This document shows positions 1 to 9,050 of a stretch of 64,000 nucleotides of DNA, one piece after another. Both the position numbers and the translations under genes were made by a program. Position 1 is the first letter of the stretch. Every line of letters starts with the position of its first letter. The notes under the pieces are model-generated. The model worked only from the letters and a program-made list of their open reading frames with translations, did not search any database and was not told the origin of the DNA. The DNA is taken from assembly GCF_016583645.1 (NCBI RefSeq), contig NZ_NRRL01000027.1, forward strand, positions 1 through 64,000, given 5' to 3'. The stretch comes from Rhodovibrio sodomensis (GTDB lineage Bacteria; Pseudomonadota; Alphaproteobacteria; Kiloniellales; Rhodovibrionaceae).

Positions 1-1
1 C

Positions 2-979
2 GACATCGCCAACTTCGGGGAGCGGAAGCTGGCCCTGCTGCGCCGGTTTCGACCGTTCGAGAACGGGACCCCGTCGCACGATCAATTAGGCGATATCTTC
101 GCCGTTCTCGACCCGGAGCAGTTCCAACAGGCCTTCATCGCCTGGGTGACCGCGCTCAGTGGCGCGCCGGCCGAGGCGATCGCGATCGACGGCAAGACCT
201 CGCGCCGGTCCTATCGCAAGAAAGGCGAAACCCAGCCCCTGCATACGGTCTCGGCGTTTGCCGCGCGACAGCGGCTGGTCCTGGGCCAGATGAACGTCGC
301 GGACAAGTCCAACGAGATCGTGGCGATCCCCAAGCTCTTGGAGATGATGGCTCTTGAGGGCGCGATCGTGACCATCGACGCCATGGGGTGCCAGAAGAAC
401 ATCGCCGCGACGATCGCGGCCAAGAACGCGGATTACGTCCTCGCGCTCAAGGGCAACCAGGGCAGCCTGCGCACGGACGTCGAAACCTTCGCCGCCGAGC
501 AAATGGCCAACGGCTTCGCTCACGTCACCGCAACCCAACACGTCGAGACCGACGGCGACCACGGCCGCATCGATCGACGCAAGACCACGGTCCTGCACGA
601 TCTCCAGTGGCTGCGCGAGCGGCACCGCTGGCCCGCGCTCACCGCCGTCGTGAGCGTCGAAAGCGTGCGCGAAGGTCCGGCAGGAACGGAAACCGAAACG
701 CGCTTCTACATCACCTCGTTGAACCTGCCCGCCGACGAGATGGCACGGATCGTCCGGGGCCACTGGAGCGTCGAGAACAGCCTACACTGGGTGATGGATA
801 TGGTCTTCCGCGACGACGACTGCCGGATCCGCACCAACCACGCGCCGGCCAACTTCCTGACGACCAAGCACATCGCCCACAACCTTTTCCGCAACGCTCC
901 TGGCACAAAGTCTATTCGCCTGCGACGCAAATGTGCCGCCTGGGACGACGACTTCCTGGCCAGCCTCGTGACCGCATAA
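2..979 (+). CDS. ISAs1-family transposase, 5' end outside window
   Basis: DDE transposase of the ISAs1 family, which moves its own insertion sequence. The reading frame is open from base 2, so the N-terminus lies upstream of the window; 325 codons are visible. The first residues in frame (ANFGERKLALLRRF, then a GTPSHDQLGDIF stretch) match the ISAs1-associated N-terminal domain. They are followed by IDGKTSRRS, the first catalytic Asp region, ALKGNQ, and the Glu-containing GHWSVENSLHW segment typical of the family. The C-terminus looks complete and ends in TAA. The right inverted repeat of the element could not be identified in the 100 bases after the stop. It lies directly before a tRNA-Ser gene. 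Confidence 0.9.
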   Translation, partial: DIANFGERKLALLRRFRPFENGTPSHDQLGDIFAVLDPEQFQQAFIAWVTALSGAPAEAIAIDGKTSRRSYRKKGETQPLHTVSAFAARQRLVLGQMNVADKSNEIVAIPKLLEMMALEGAIVTIDAMGCQKNIAATIAAKNADYVLALKGNQGSLRTDVETFAAEQMANGFAHVTATQHVETDGDHGRIDRRKTTVLHDLQWLRERHRWPALTAVVSVESVREGPAGTETETRFYITSLNLPADEMARIVRGHWSVENSLHWVMDMVFRDDDCRIRTNHAPANFLTTKHIAHNLFRNAPGTKSIRLRRKCAAWDDDFLASLVTA

Positions 980-1085
980 CCGTTCACCCGATTCCCCTGC
1001 GCGCCAGGATGCCGGCGATCTTGAAGCGGCCCCGCCACCCGGTCTAAATCCGTCGGGCGCGCGCCACCGGATGCGCCGCGCTCGC

Positions 1086-1178
1086 GGGGGAGTGGCAGAG
1101 CGGTCGAATGCGGCGGACTTGAAATCCGCAGAGGTGGCGTTCCCACCTCCGGGGGTTCGAATCCCTCCTCCCCCGCCA
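1086..1178 (+). tRNA. tRNA-Ser (anticodon UGA)
   Basis: Class II tRNA of 93 nt including an encoded CCA. The acceptor stem GGGGGAG pairs with CTCCCCC before discriminator G. The anticodon loop CTTGAAA gives UGA. A long variable arm (GGTGGCG...CCACC) and the T-arm GGTTCGAATCC are present. The long variable arm and the UGA anticodon identify a serine acceptor. Confidence 0.97.
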
Positions 1179-1219
1179 ACCGCGTGTTCTTACGGTATCG
1201 TCGCTGCATCCAAAAGAAA

Positions 1220-1250
1220 CCGCCGCCCGGGCGGTACCCGGACGGCGGCT
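1220..1250 (-). terminator. Likely intrinsic terminator of the BCCT transporter gene
   Basis: Arms at 1220-1231 and 1237-1248 form a 12-bp GC stem with one mismatch and a 5-nt loop. Read on the minus strand it is followed by a T-rich stretch (TTTCTTTT), so it suits the minus-strand transporter gene ending at 1299. It may also stop read-through from the tRNA on the plus strand, where the T-tract is weak. Confidence 0.6.
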
Positions 1251-1298
1251 TTCGTTCCCGGCGCCCGCGGCGTGCGCGGGGCTGGGGTCGGCGCGCGG

Positions 1299-2888
1299 TT
1301 ACTCCGCGGCCTGGGAGCGTTCCGCCGGGGTCTTGCGGTGGTGCCCCTGGATCGGCGGGATCGTCTCGGTCCGCAACTGGCGCACCAGGCCCCAGCACAT
1401 GAACGCGAGGATGATCGAGAACGGCAGCCCGGAGGTGACCGCCGCCGTCTGCAGGGCGGACAGCGGGTCGCCCGCGGTGGCCGCCCCGGCGACCAGCAGG
1501 ATTGCCGCCACGGCGCCCTCGGTCACCGCCCAGAACAGGCGCTGCTGCCAGATCGGGTGCGGATCGCCGCCGTTGGTCAGCATGTCGACGACCAGCGAGC
1601 CCGAGTCCGAGGAGGTGGCGAAGAAGATCGCCACGACCAGGATCGCGAGCAGCGAGAACAGCGTGACGAACGCCTCCGGGATCGGCAGCTGGTTCAGCAG
1701 GACGAACATCGCGTCGTTTGTCCCAGATTCGGAGAGCGCCTTGTTGCCGCCGTTCATGATCAGGTTCAGGGCGCTGCCGCCGAAGATCGTGAACCAGACG
1801 ATCGAGGCGCCGGTCGGCGCGAACAGCGCCCCCAGGATGAACTGGCGGATCGTGCGCCCACGGCTGATCCGGGCGATGAACATGCCCACGAACGGCGACC
1901 AGGCGATCCACCAGCCCCAGTAGAAGATCGTCCAGGCGTTGATCCAATCGCTGCCCTCCTTGGACAACGCGAACATCCGCAAGCTGGTCTCCGGCAGGTG
2001 CTGGATGTAGTGGCCGGTCGAGCCGACGATGAACTCCAGGATGAACAGCGTCGGGCCGACGACGAACACCACGACCGCCAGCAGGATCGCCAGGTACATG
2101 TTGATCACCGACAGGCGGCGCACGCCGGCGTCCAGGCCGGCCATCACACTCGCCACGGCAATCGCGGTCACGACGCCGATGATGATCACCTGCCAGGCGG
2201 CACTGACCGGCAGGCCGAACACCGAGTTCAGGCCGGCGTTGATCTGCGTCGCGCCCAGGCCAAGCGAGGTCGCCAGGCCGAACAGCGTGCCAAACACCGC
2301 CAGGATGTCGATCACGTTCCCCAGCCAGCCGTACACCGCGTCGCCGATCAGCGGATAGAACGCCGAGGCCGGCCGCAGCGGCAGGTCGTGGCGGAAACAG
2401 AAGTAGCCCATCGACAGGCCGATCACGATGTAGATCGCCCAGGGGTGCACGCCCCAGTGGAAGAAGGTCAGGTTCATCGCTTCGACCGCCGCGGCCGTGG
2501 TTCCGGCCTCCGCCGTCGGCGGGCTGTTGTAGTGGAAGATCGGCTCCGCGACGCCGTAAAACACCAGACCGATGCCCATGCCGGCGGTGAACAGCATGGA
2601 GAACCAGCCCCAGGTGCTCCACTCCGGCTCCTCGTGGTCCTTGCCGATCTTGATGCGGGCGTACGGCGAGAACAGCAGCACCAGGACGAACACCACGAAC
2701 CCGGTCACGGCGGCGACGTACCACCAGCCGAAGTAGGTCGTGATGAAGTCCATGATGCTGTTGGCCACGGCGCCGAGATTGCCCGGCGCGAGAACGCCCC
2801 AGGCGACAAAGACAACCACCATCACCGCCGAAATCAGGAACACCGGCGGGTTGGTGTGCTGCTTCAAGTAGCTGTTAATGTTAGCCAT
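1299..2888 (-). CDS. BCCT-family glycine betaine/carnitine/choline-type transporter
   Basis: Secondary transporter of 529 aa in the betaine-choline-carnitine family, placed in the inner membrane with about 12 hydrophobic segments. The family signature is present (FYWGWWIAWSPFVGMFIAR followed by SRGRTIR). The GMGIGLVFYG stretch resembles the glycine-rich substrate-site segment of Na+-coupled betaine carriers, so Na+-driven uptake of betaine or a related compatible solute is inferred; the exact substrate cannot be read from sequence. There is no long C-terminal osmosensing tail, only about 25 hydrophilic residues. The ATG at 2888 has a GGAGG motif close upstream. A hairpin with a T-tract lies after the stop. 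It is monocistronic. A second, more distant BCCT gene lies at 17065-18705. Confidence 0.93.
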   Translation of the reverse strand: MANINSYLKQHTNPPVFLISAVMVVVFVAWGVLAPGNLGAVANSIMDFITTYFGWWYVAAVTGFVVFVLVLLFSPYARIKIGKDHEEPEWSTWGWFSMLFTAGMGIGLVFYGVAEPIFHYNSPPTAEAGTTAAAVEAMNLTFFHWGVHPWAIYIVIGLSMGYFCFRHDLPLRPASAFYPLIGDAVYGWLGNVIDILAVFGTLFGLATSLGLGATQINAGLNSVFGLPVSAAWQVIIIGVVTAIAVASVMAGLDAGVRRLSVINMYLAILLAVVVFVVGPTLFILEFIVGSTGHYIQHLPETSLRMFALSKEGSDWINAWTIFYWGWWIAWSPFVGMFIARISRGRTIRQFILGALFAPTGASIVWFTIFGGSALNLIMNGGNKALSESGTNDAMFVLLNQLPIPEAFVTLFSLLAILVVAIFFATSSDSGSLVVDMLTNGGDPHPIWQQRLFWAVTEGAVAAILLVAGAATAGDPLSALQTAAVTSGLPFSIILAFMCWGLVRQLRTETIPPIQGHHRKTPAERSQAAE

Positions 2889-3175
2889 CCAGCCTCCGCG
2901 CGTTTTTCCGATTATTGGACGGCGAACGCATACGGGCCGGCAGCGTTCCGCTTTCGCGGTCGCGCGGCACTGGCGGCCCTGTACTGTTCGTCGCGAGAAC
3001 GCGCCGGACCTAGGTTTTCGGGTCTGTGTTTGTCAACCGGGGTGGTCTTGAAAGCGTTCCGGTGGCCTGCCGCCCAGCGCGCGTCCCGGCCCCGGCGTCC
3101 TGGCGTCGGGGATCGCAATTCATGCATCGAGCGCAGCACCTTGGCCGATGATGTTCAAAGCCGGCCGAGGCATCC

Positions 3176-3212
3176 GCCTGGCCCGGGCCTCGCGCCGGCC
3201 AGGCATTTTTTT
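3176..3212 (+). terminator. Intrinsic terminator on the plus strand with no gene in front of it
   Basis: Perfect 8-bp stem (GCCTGGCC 3176-3183 with GGCCAGGC 3197-3204), 13-nt loop, then A and seven T residues (3206-3212). This is a classical Rho-independent terminator in the plus direction. No plus-strand coding region precedes it: the flanking genes at 1299-2888 and 3234-4514 are both on the minus strand. The 345-base gap (2889-3233) otherwise holds no convincing gene, so the terminator may end a small RNA. Confidence 0.55.
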
Positions 3213-3233
3213 GGCCCGGAAGCCTTCGTGGCG

Positions 3234-4514
3234 TCAGCGCGCCCAGGGTGCGACACCATCCATCAGCTGCGGCAGCTGACCGACCGGCAGCATGCCCTGG
3301 CGCATCAGCCGCGCCTTCAGCGGGCTCACCCGGTCGACCAGGCCGAGCGCGTGCCGGCGGACGAAGCCGATCGGCGGCAGCTTGCTTTGCACCGTGCGGT
3401 TCAGCATGTCCACCGCGAACGCGCGTGCCACGACGTCCGGCCGCCGACGGCGTGCGTAGCCGCGCGTGACCTCGGGATCGCCGATGTCGCGGCCGGCCCG
3501 CTCGGCCGCCACCAGCACCTCGATCAGCGTGGCGACGTCGGTGATGCCCAGGTTCAGGCCCTGCGCCCCGATCGGCGGCAGGGCGTGGGCGGACTCCCCG
3601 ACCAGGGCCAGGCGCGGGCCGGCGTAGTCGTCCGCCAGCAGGCTGCCGACCGGATAGGAAAAGCGGGGGCCCACGGCCGTGACGTCGCCCAGGATCCTGC
3701 GGGTGCGCCGTTCGACCGCGCGCCGGAAGGCGTCGTCGTCGATCTCCAGGAACCGTTCGGCCGCCGCATCGCGGTCGACCCAGACCACGCTCGACCGGTT
3801 GCCGGGCAGCGGCACCAGCACGAACGGCCCGCTCGAGCGGTGAAACTCGGTCGAGGTGCCGCGGTGCGGCCGGCTGTGTTGGATCGAGAACGCCATGGCG
3901 GTCTGGCCGTAGCCCCAGCGCCGGGCGCGGATGCCCGCCGCTTCCCGGCTGGGCGAGCCCTTGCCGTCGGCGCCGATCGCCAGACGCGCGCTCAGGCGCC
4001 GGCCGTCGTCCAATTCGGCCCGCATCTCCGACCGGCCGTAGTCGATCCGGCCGACCTTGTGCGGCGCGAGGTGCCGGACCTGGTCGAGCGCGCCGATCTC
4101 CGCGAGCAGGGCCCGCCGCAGCGCAGGGTTGGGCACGTTATAGCCGAACGGCCCGCCGTCCAGGCGGCTGGACTCGAAGTCGGCGGTGTGCGGCTCGGCA
4201 TCCGGGCCGGCGCTGTCGTCGACGATGCGCATCCGCCACAGACCCTCGCTGTCGCCGGCGACCCGTTCCCAGACGCCGAGCGTCTGCAACGCGCGGATCG
4301 ACGGCATCAACAGCGCCGTGGTGCGGCCGTCCAGCTGCTGCGCGGCCGCCGGCTCCGGCGGCTGCGGATCGATGCAGATGGTCCGGAAGCCCGCGCGGCC
4401 AAGCGCGAGCGTCATCGCGAGGCCGGTGATCCCGCCGCCGATCACGGCGACGTCGGCGACCAGGTCGGCGGGTTCGGCGGTCAGGGCGGCGAGGTCGGCT
4501 GGCTGTTCTGTCAT
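3234..4514 (-). CDS. UbiH/UbiF-family FAD-dependent hydroxylase
   Basis: Class A flavin monooxygenase, 426 aa from the chosen start, of the family that hydroxylates the aromatic ring during ubiquinone synthesis at the membrane. Visible features are the N-terminal dinucleotide motif VIGGGITGLA near residue 25, the middle DG motif (IGADGKGSPSR), and the C-terminal flavin motif GESAHALPPIGAQGLNLG. PPIGAQGLNLG is typical of alphaproteobacterial ubiquinone hydroxylases. An in-frame upstream ATG at 4640 would add 42 low-complexity residues; the ATG at 4514 gives the usual family length. Which ring position is hydroxylated (UbiH, UbiF or UbiL role) cannot be decided here. The rhomboid gene diverges from it. 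Confidence 0.85.
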   Translation of the reverse strand: MTEQPADLAALTAEPADLVADVAVIGGGITGLAMTLALGRAGFRTICIDPQPPEPAAAQQLDGRTTALLMPSIRALQTLGVWERVAGDSEGLWRMRIVDDSAGPDAEPHTADFESSRLDGGPFGYNVPNPALRRALLAEIGALDQVRHLAPHKVGRIDYGRSEMRAELDDGRRLSARLAIGADGKGSPSREAAGIRARRWGYGQTAMAFSIQHSRPHRGTSTEFHRSSGPFVLVPLPGNRSSVVWVDRDAAAERFLEIDDDAFRRAVERRTRRILGDVTAVGPRFSYPVGSLLADDYAGPRLALVGESAHALPPIGAQGLNLGITDVATLIEVLVAAERAGRDIGDPEVTRGYARRRRPDVVARAFAVDMLNRTVQSKLPPIGFVRRHALGLVDRVSPLKARLMRQGMLPVGQLPQLMDGVAPWAR

Positions 4515-4724
4515 GGCGCACAGACGATGGCGCGTCGGCACGCGCTTTTCCAGGGGCGCTGACGTCGCGGCCGCGGGTTTGTCCGCGCGCCCAGGCAACA
4601 CCAGGGGCGACGGCTTGCCACCCCGCGGCGGCTTCGCCATGTTGGGTGCCCTGACCCGGGCGCGCTGCGCCGCGACGCAGCGCGGCGCCGGCTTCCCCTA
4701 CCCAACCGAGCGATCGCCGCCGTT

Positions 4725-5450
4725 TTGAGTATCCGCCCCAACGATCGTAAGCCCCCGCCCCCGCCGCCGCGCCGGCCCGGCAAGCCCGCGGTCAATCTGC
4801 CCCCGGCGGTTGGCTGGCTGATCGGGATCAACGTGGCGGTTTACCTGGTGACGGCGGTGATCCCGGTCGACTGGACCAACGCGCTGTTCTTCAACCTGGG
4901 CTTCGTGCCGGCGCGTTGGACGGTGCTCGACCAGCCCGGCTGGCAGGGGCTGATATCGCCGTTCACGCATCAGTTCCTGCACGCCGGCCCGGTGCACCTG
5001 ATCGTCAACATGGTCATGCTGGCGGCGTTCGGCGCCGGCGTGGCGAAGCTGCTGGGCGGGCGCCGGCTGGTGGCGATCTATCTGGTCAGCGGCCTGGCCG
5101 GGGCCGGGCTGCACTACGCCTTCTATCCCGCGACGACGATCCCGGTGGTCGGCGCATCCGGAGCGATCAGCGGGCTGTTCGGCGCGGTGTTGCGGTTGAT
5201 GGCGAAGCAGGCGCAGGTGATCGGCCGGCGCACCCGGATCCTGCCGATCGCGCTGATCTGGGTGGGCATCGCGGCGATCACCGGCTTTACCGGCGTGCCC
5301 GGGGCCAGCGGCGGCGCGCAGGTTGCCTGGGCGGCGCACGTAGGCGGCTTCCTGGCCGGGCTGCTCACCTTCGACCTGTTCACGATCGGCCTGCGGCCCA
5401 GGCGGCCGCCACATCTGCGCGACGTCGACGACGACGATGTCCGCGGCTGA
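4725..5450 (+). CDS. Rhomboid-family intramembrane serine protease
   Basis: Integral membrane protease of 241 aa that cleaves transmembrane substrates within the bilayer. It has six hydrophobic segments after a proline-rich cytoplasmic N-terminus (six consecutive prolines near residue 10). Catalytic residues are visible: Ser145 in GASGAISG and His205 in AAHVGGFLAG; the HLIVNM motif that precedes the active site is also present. The start is a TTG with no clear Shine-Dalgarno, so the exact N-terminus is uncertain. It is divergent from the UbiH-like gene and followed by an MFS gene about 100 bases downstream. Substrate unknown. Confidence 0.9.
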   Translation: MSIRPNDRKPPPPPPRRPGKPAVNLPPAVGWLIGINVAVYLVTAVIPVDWTNALFFNLGFVPARWTVLDQPGWQGLISPFTHQFLHAGPVHLIVNMVMLAAFGAGVAKLLGGRRLVAIYLVSGLAGAGLHYAFYPATTIPVVGASGAISGLFGAVLRLMAKQAQVIGRRTRILPIALIWVGIAAITGFTGVPGASGGAQVAWAAHVGGFLAGLLTFDLFTIGLRPRRPPHLRDVDDDDVRG

Positions 5451-5548
5451 GCGCTCCGCGCTTGCGCGCCCCCTCCCGGCCATCTCCCTGCCCGGGCATC
5501 TCCCCTGCCCGGCCACCCCCCCCTTCAACGACCGCGACCAAGCGACCC

Positions 5549-6805
5549 GTGCGCTCCTACCTCCCATTCATCGCCGAGAACCTTAGGTTCCTGGCGTTCG
5601 GCGCCCTGGCGGCGTTCTTCTCGAGCTTCGGACAGACCTTCTTCATCGCCCTGTTCGGCGGCGTTTGGCGTGCGGACTTCGGGCTCAGTCACGGCGGCTA
5701 CGGCGCGATCTATTCCGCGGCGACGCTGGCGAGCGGCGCCTGCCTGATCTGGCTCGGCCGGAAGATCGACCGGGTCGACCTGCGCCGCTACACCGTCCTG
5801 GTCTGCCTGGGCCTGACGGCGGCATGCCTGTTCACCGCCGTGGTGCCCAGCGGCTGGTTGCTGCTGCCGGCTTTCTTCGCCCTGCGCCTGACCGGCCAGG
5901 GGCTGATGAGCCACGTCTCCACGGTCGCGATGGCGCGCTATTTCAACGCCACCCGCGGCAAGGCGATCAGCCTGGCCTCGCTCGGCTATCCGCTGGGCGA
6001 AGCGCTGCTCCCAGCGATCGCGGTCATGCTGATCGCGGCACTTGGCTGGCGGCTCAGTTGGGGCGTCTTTGGCGGTCTGCTGCTGGTCGGGCTGGTGCCG
6101 CTGATGCTTTGGCTGCTGCGCGGGCACGGCGCGCGCGAGCAGGCCCGGCGGGACGACGCCGCGGCCGCGGCCGCGCGGCGCGACGACCGCTCCTGGTCGC
6201 TCCGCCAGGTGCTGCGCGACCCGGTGTTCTATCCGCTGATCCTGTGCATGCTGGCCCCGCCGTTCATCATCACGGGGCTGTTCTTCCACCAGGTTCACCT
6301 GGCGGAGACCAAGGGCTGGTCGCTGCAGTGGCTGGCGACCTGTTTCGTTGGGTTCGCGGGCGCACAGGTGGCCGCAAGCCTGAGTGCCGGCGCGCTTGCC
6401 GACCGGACCGGCGCGGTTCGGATGCTGCCGTTCTACCTGCCGCTGCTGGGCCTTGCGGCGCTTGTGTTGGCGCTGTTCGACCATCCCGGGGCCGCCGCCG
6501 CCTACCTCGTGCTGGCGGGCTTGACCGCAGGATCCAGCTTCATCCTGCTGGGCGCGGTGTTCGCGGAGCTGTACGGCACCGGCCACCTGGGCGCGATCCG
6601 CAGCGTCGTGCAGGCCTGCATGGTGTTCGCCACCGCCGGCGCCCCCGCCCTGTTCGGCTGGCTGCTGGACGCCGGAATCGGGTTCGCCGCGATCGCGACC
6701 GGCTGCGCGCTCTACGTTGCGGCCGCCGGTGTCTTACTGGGCCTGCTGCAGCCGCCGCTGCGCGCCCGCGCCGCCGAACAGACGGCCGCGGGCGCCAGCG
6801 GGTAA
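5549..6805 (+). CDS. Major facilitator superfamily permease
   Basis: Predicted 12-TM inner-membrane transporter of 418 aa. The chosen start is a GTG at 5549 (V-R-S-Y-L), just ahead of the first hydrophobic segment; the open frame extends upstream but overlaps the rhomboid gene in a different frame. Two six-helix halves are joined by a charged loop (RGHGAREQARRDD region near residue 195), and the loop after TM2 carries LGRKIDRVDLRRY, the MFS motif-A region. Substrate cannot be assigned. It could share a transcript with the rhomboid gene. Confidence 0.8.
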   Translation: MRSYLPFIAENLRFLAFGALAAFFSSFGQTFFIALFGGVWRADFGLSHGGYGAIYSAATLASGACLIWLGRKIDRVDLRRYTVLVCLGLTAACLFTAVVPSGWLLLPAFFALRLTGQGLMSHVSTVAMARYFNATRGKAISLASLGYPLGEALLPAIAVMLIAALGWRLSWGVFGGLLLVGLVPLMLWLLRGHGAREQARRDDAAAAAARRDDRSWSLRQVLRDPVFYPLILCMLAPPFIITGLFFHQVHLAETKGWSLQWLATCFVGFAGAQVAASLSAGALADRTGAVRMLPFYLPLLGLAALVLALFDHPGAAAAYLVLAGLTAGSSFILLGAVFAELYGTGHLGAIRSVVQACMVFATAGAPALFGWLLDAGIGFAAIATGCALYVAAAGVLLGLLQPPLRARAAEQTAAGASG

Positions 6806-6822
6806 CGGGCCGCGGCGCGTGG

Positions 6823-7260
6823 CTACCAGAGTTCCTCGGCGACCGCCCCTTCGAAGCTGATCTCGTCCTGCACCTGCGCCAGCTCCTCGGTCAGGAAGTC
6901 GCGCAGCGAGACGATGCCGATCACGGTGCCGCCGTCGGTCACCGGCAGGTGGCGGATCTGGTTCTCCGCCATTTGCTGCAGGCCGTTGACCGCCCGCGTC
7001 TCCGGACCGGCGGTGATCACCTTGCGGGTCATCACCTCGGACACCGCGGTGATGTTGGGGTCGAGGCCGGCGGCGACCGCGCGGTAGGTCACGTCGCGCT
7101 CCGACAGGATGCCGTTCAGCCGGCCGTCCTCGCTGACCAGCACCGCACCCACGCGATTGTCGCGCATCACCTGCGCGGCCGCCGCGATCGTGCTGTTGGG
7201 GCCGACCACCCACAGGTCTTTCTTGCCGCACATCTGCCCCAGGGTCCGCCCTGTCGTCAT
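6823..7260 (-). CDS. Two-CBS-domain protein
   Basis: Cytosolic protein of 145 aa made of two CBS domains in tandem (about residues 10-65 and 72-130), a module that usually binds adenine nucleotides and acts as an energy or redox sensor. Family signatures include VGAVLVSEDGRLNGILSERD in the first domain and IRHLPVTDGG with GIVSLRDFL in the second. The ATG at 7260 has a good GGGAGGGA ribosome site; the open frame upstream of it overlaps the SDR gene region and is not used. It lies about 100 bases after the SDR gene on the same strand. Confidence 0.88.
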   Translation of the reverse strand: MTTGRTLGQMCGKKDLWVVGPNSTIAAAAQVMRDNRVGAVLVSEDGRLNGILSERDVTYRAVAAGLDPNITAVSEVMTRKVITAGPETRAVNGLQQMAENQIRHLPVTDGGTVIGIVSLRDFLTEELAQVQDEISFEGAVAEELW

Positions 7261-7364
7261 GGCTTCGTCCCTCCCGGTTCCGTCGTCCGCACGCCGCCTG
7301 ACCCAGCACTTTACCAAAGCCGACATAGCTGGGCTAGCCAGCGGACCGGTCGGTCGGGCGGCGG

Positions 7365-8123
7365 CTACAACTGGGCGGTATGGCCGCCGTCGACCGTGAG
7401 CGTCGTGCCGGTCATGAAGCCCGACAGATCGGAGGCGAGCAGCAGCAGCGGGCCGTCCAGATCTTCCGGCACGCCGGTGCGGCCCTGCGGGATCTGCGCC
7501 TTCAGCTTCCGGCCGGCTTCGCTCGCCAGGAACTCGCGGTTGATATCGGTCTCGATGTAGCCGGGCGCGATCGCGTTGACGCGGATGCCGTGCGGCGCCC
7601 ATTCGACCGCGAGCGCGCGGGTCAGCGAGATCAGCCCGCCCTTGCTCGCGGAATAGGCCGGCACCCATGGACGGCCCTGGATGCCTAGGATCGAGGCGAT
7701 GTTGACGACGCTGCCGCCGTGGCCGAAGCGCATCATGTGGCGGGCGGTCTCCTGCGCCATCATCCAGGCGCCGCGCAGGTTGGTCTCGATCACCGCGTCC
7801 CAGTCGGCAAGCGCCATCTCGTGCGCCTCGCCGCGCCGGACCATGCCGGCGTTGTTCACCATGATCGACAGCGCGCCCAGCTCGGTCTCGGCGACGTCCA
7901 GGGCGTGGCGGACGCTGTCGGGATCGGTGACGTCCAGTTGGATGGCGATCGCCCGGCCGTCGAAGCCCTTGATCTCCTCGACCAGGCTTTCCAGCCGGTC
8001 GACCCGGCGCGCGGCGACCGCGACCTTTGCGCCGGCCTGCGCCAGCGTCATCGCGAACCGCCGGCCGAGCCCGCTGGACGCGCCGGTGACCAGCGCCGTC
8101 TTGCCGCTCAGATCGAAACCCAT
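7365..8123 (-). CDS. Short-chain dehydrogenase/reductase (3-oxoacyl-ACP reductase-like)
   Basis: NAD(P)-dependent oxidoreductase of 252 aa with a Rossmann fold. The cofactor motif TGASSGLG lies at residues 13-20, NNAG at 90-93, and the catalytic Ser144, Tyr157 and Lys161 (YSASK) are all present. The C-terminal PGYIETDIN and TVDGGHTA segments are standard for classical SDRs of the FabG/gluconate-dehydrogenase type. The substrate is not predictable. The ATG at 8123 has a strong GGGGAGG site 7-8 bases upstream; an upstream ATG at 8162 lacks one. Probably co-transcribed with the CBS gene. Confidence 0.92.
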   Translation of the reverse strand: MGFDLSGKTALVTGASSGLGRRFAMTLAQAGAKVAVAARRVDRLESLVEEIKGFDGRAIAIQLDVTDPDSVRHALDVAETELGALSIMVNNAGMVRRGEAHEMALADWDAVIETNLRGAWMMAQETARHMMRFGHGGSVVNIASILGIQGRPWVPAYSASKGGLISLTRALAVEWAPHGIRVNAIAPGYIETDINREFLASEAGRKLKAQIPQGRTGVPEDLDGPLLLLASDLSGFMTGTTLTVDGGHTAQL

Positions 8124-8249
8124 GCCGCCACCTCCCCTCTGACCCCACGCGCGCACGCTCAAGCACGTTTGAGCATGGTTCGGCTGGCCAGCGCGCCCGT
8201 CAAGCGCTAGCTGTGGCCCAGCTCACCCAACCCGAAGAGGCCCAGCGCG

Positions 8250-8891
8250 ATGCGCATCGACATCTATTCCGACACGATCTGCCCCTGGTGCTTCATCGGC
8301 AAGCGCCGGCTGGAGCGCGCGCTCAAGGAGCGCCCGCAGCCGGAGCTGACGGTCCATTGGCGCGCCTTCCAGCTCAACCCGGACATGCCGGCCGGCGGAC
8401 TGGACCGGCGGGACTACCTCGCCCGCAAGTTCGGCGGCGCGGAGAATGCCGAGCGCGTCTACGCCGCCGTCCGTCAGGCGGGCGACCAAGAGGGCATCCC
8501 GTTCGACTTCGGGCGGATCGAGCGGACGCCCAACAGCCTGATGTCCCACCGCCTGCTGCGCTTCGCCGGCGAGCGCGGCGACCAGGACCCGCTCGTGGAA
8601 CGGCTGTTCAACCTGTACTTCCTGGAAGGCGCCGACCTCGAGGACCCCGACGTCCTGGTCCAGGCCGCCGCGGACGCCGGCTTCGACGCCGACGCCGCGC
8701 GCGGCTACCTGGAAGCCGGCACCGGGCTCGCGGAGACGCAGAACGAGGACATGCGTGCCCGCCAGGCCGGTGTCCAGGGCGTGCCGACCTTCATCCTGAA
8801 CGGTCACTACGCGCTCTCCGGCGCGCAGGAGCCCAAGGTGCTGTTCCAGATGTTCGACCTGGCGCGCGAGGAGAAGGGTGCGGCGGAGTGA
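8250..8891 (+). CDS. DsbA-family (FrnE-like) oxidoreductase
   Basis: Thioredoxin-fold protein of 213 aa. The redox motif C11-P-W-C14 (SDTICPWCFIGK) and the late GVPTFILNG cis-proline loop identify the DsbA/FrnE branch, which also includes 2-hydroxychromene-2-carboxylate isomerase-like proteins. There is no signal peptide, so a cytoplasmic thiol-disulfide role is likely rather than periplasmic folding. GAAGAGG upstream of the ATG supports the start. It diverges from the SDR gene and is followed by a palindromic repeat. Confidence 0.9.
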   Translation: MRIDIYSDTICPWCFIGKRRLERALKERPQPELTVHWRAFQLNPDMPAGGLDRRDYLARKFGGAENAERVYAAVRQAGDQEGIPFDFGRIERTPNSLMSHRLLRFAGERGDQDPLVERLFNLYFLEGADLEDPDVLVQAAADAGFDADAARGYLEAGTGLAETQNEDMRARQAGVQGVPTFILNGHYALSGAQEPKVLFQMFDLAREEKGAAE

Positions 8892-8911
8892 GCGCCCGTG
8901 CGCTTCGATAG

Positions 8912-9035
8912 CCGTCAGACGTGCTTCGACACGGCCCTCGCGGGCCTGCTCAGCATGAAGTAGATATCTTTTAAATACAGTGACTTCATCCTGAGCAGCG
9001 CGGCGCAGCCAAGCGTGTCGAAGGACGCATGACGG
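8912..9035. repeat. Palindromic intergenic repeat, copy 1
   Basis: An imperfect inverted repeat fills the gap between the DsbA-like gene and mfd. The outer arms CCGTCAG (8912) and ATGACGG (9029-9035) enclose GTGCTTCGACACG / CGTGTCGAAGGACGC and then CTGCTCAGCATGAAGT / ACTTCATCCTGAGCAG, with an AT-rich centre. The same layout recurs at 45721-45851. It resembles a REP-like or MITE-like element; it lies between convergent genes, where it may also end transcription. Confidence 0.8.
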
Positions 9036-9050
9036 TTGTTCGGGCGCCGC

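Noticed and set aside
1071-4562. Very long plus-strand open frame (over 1100 codons) opposite the BCCT and UbiH-like genes
   Set aside because: It runs antisense through two well-supported genes and a tRNA, has an arginine/glutamine/histidine-rich composition, and shows no domain. It is a by-product of high GC content.
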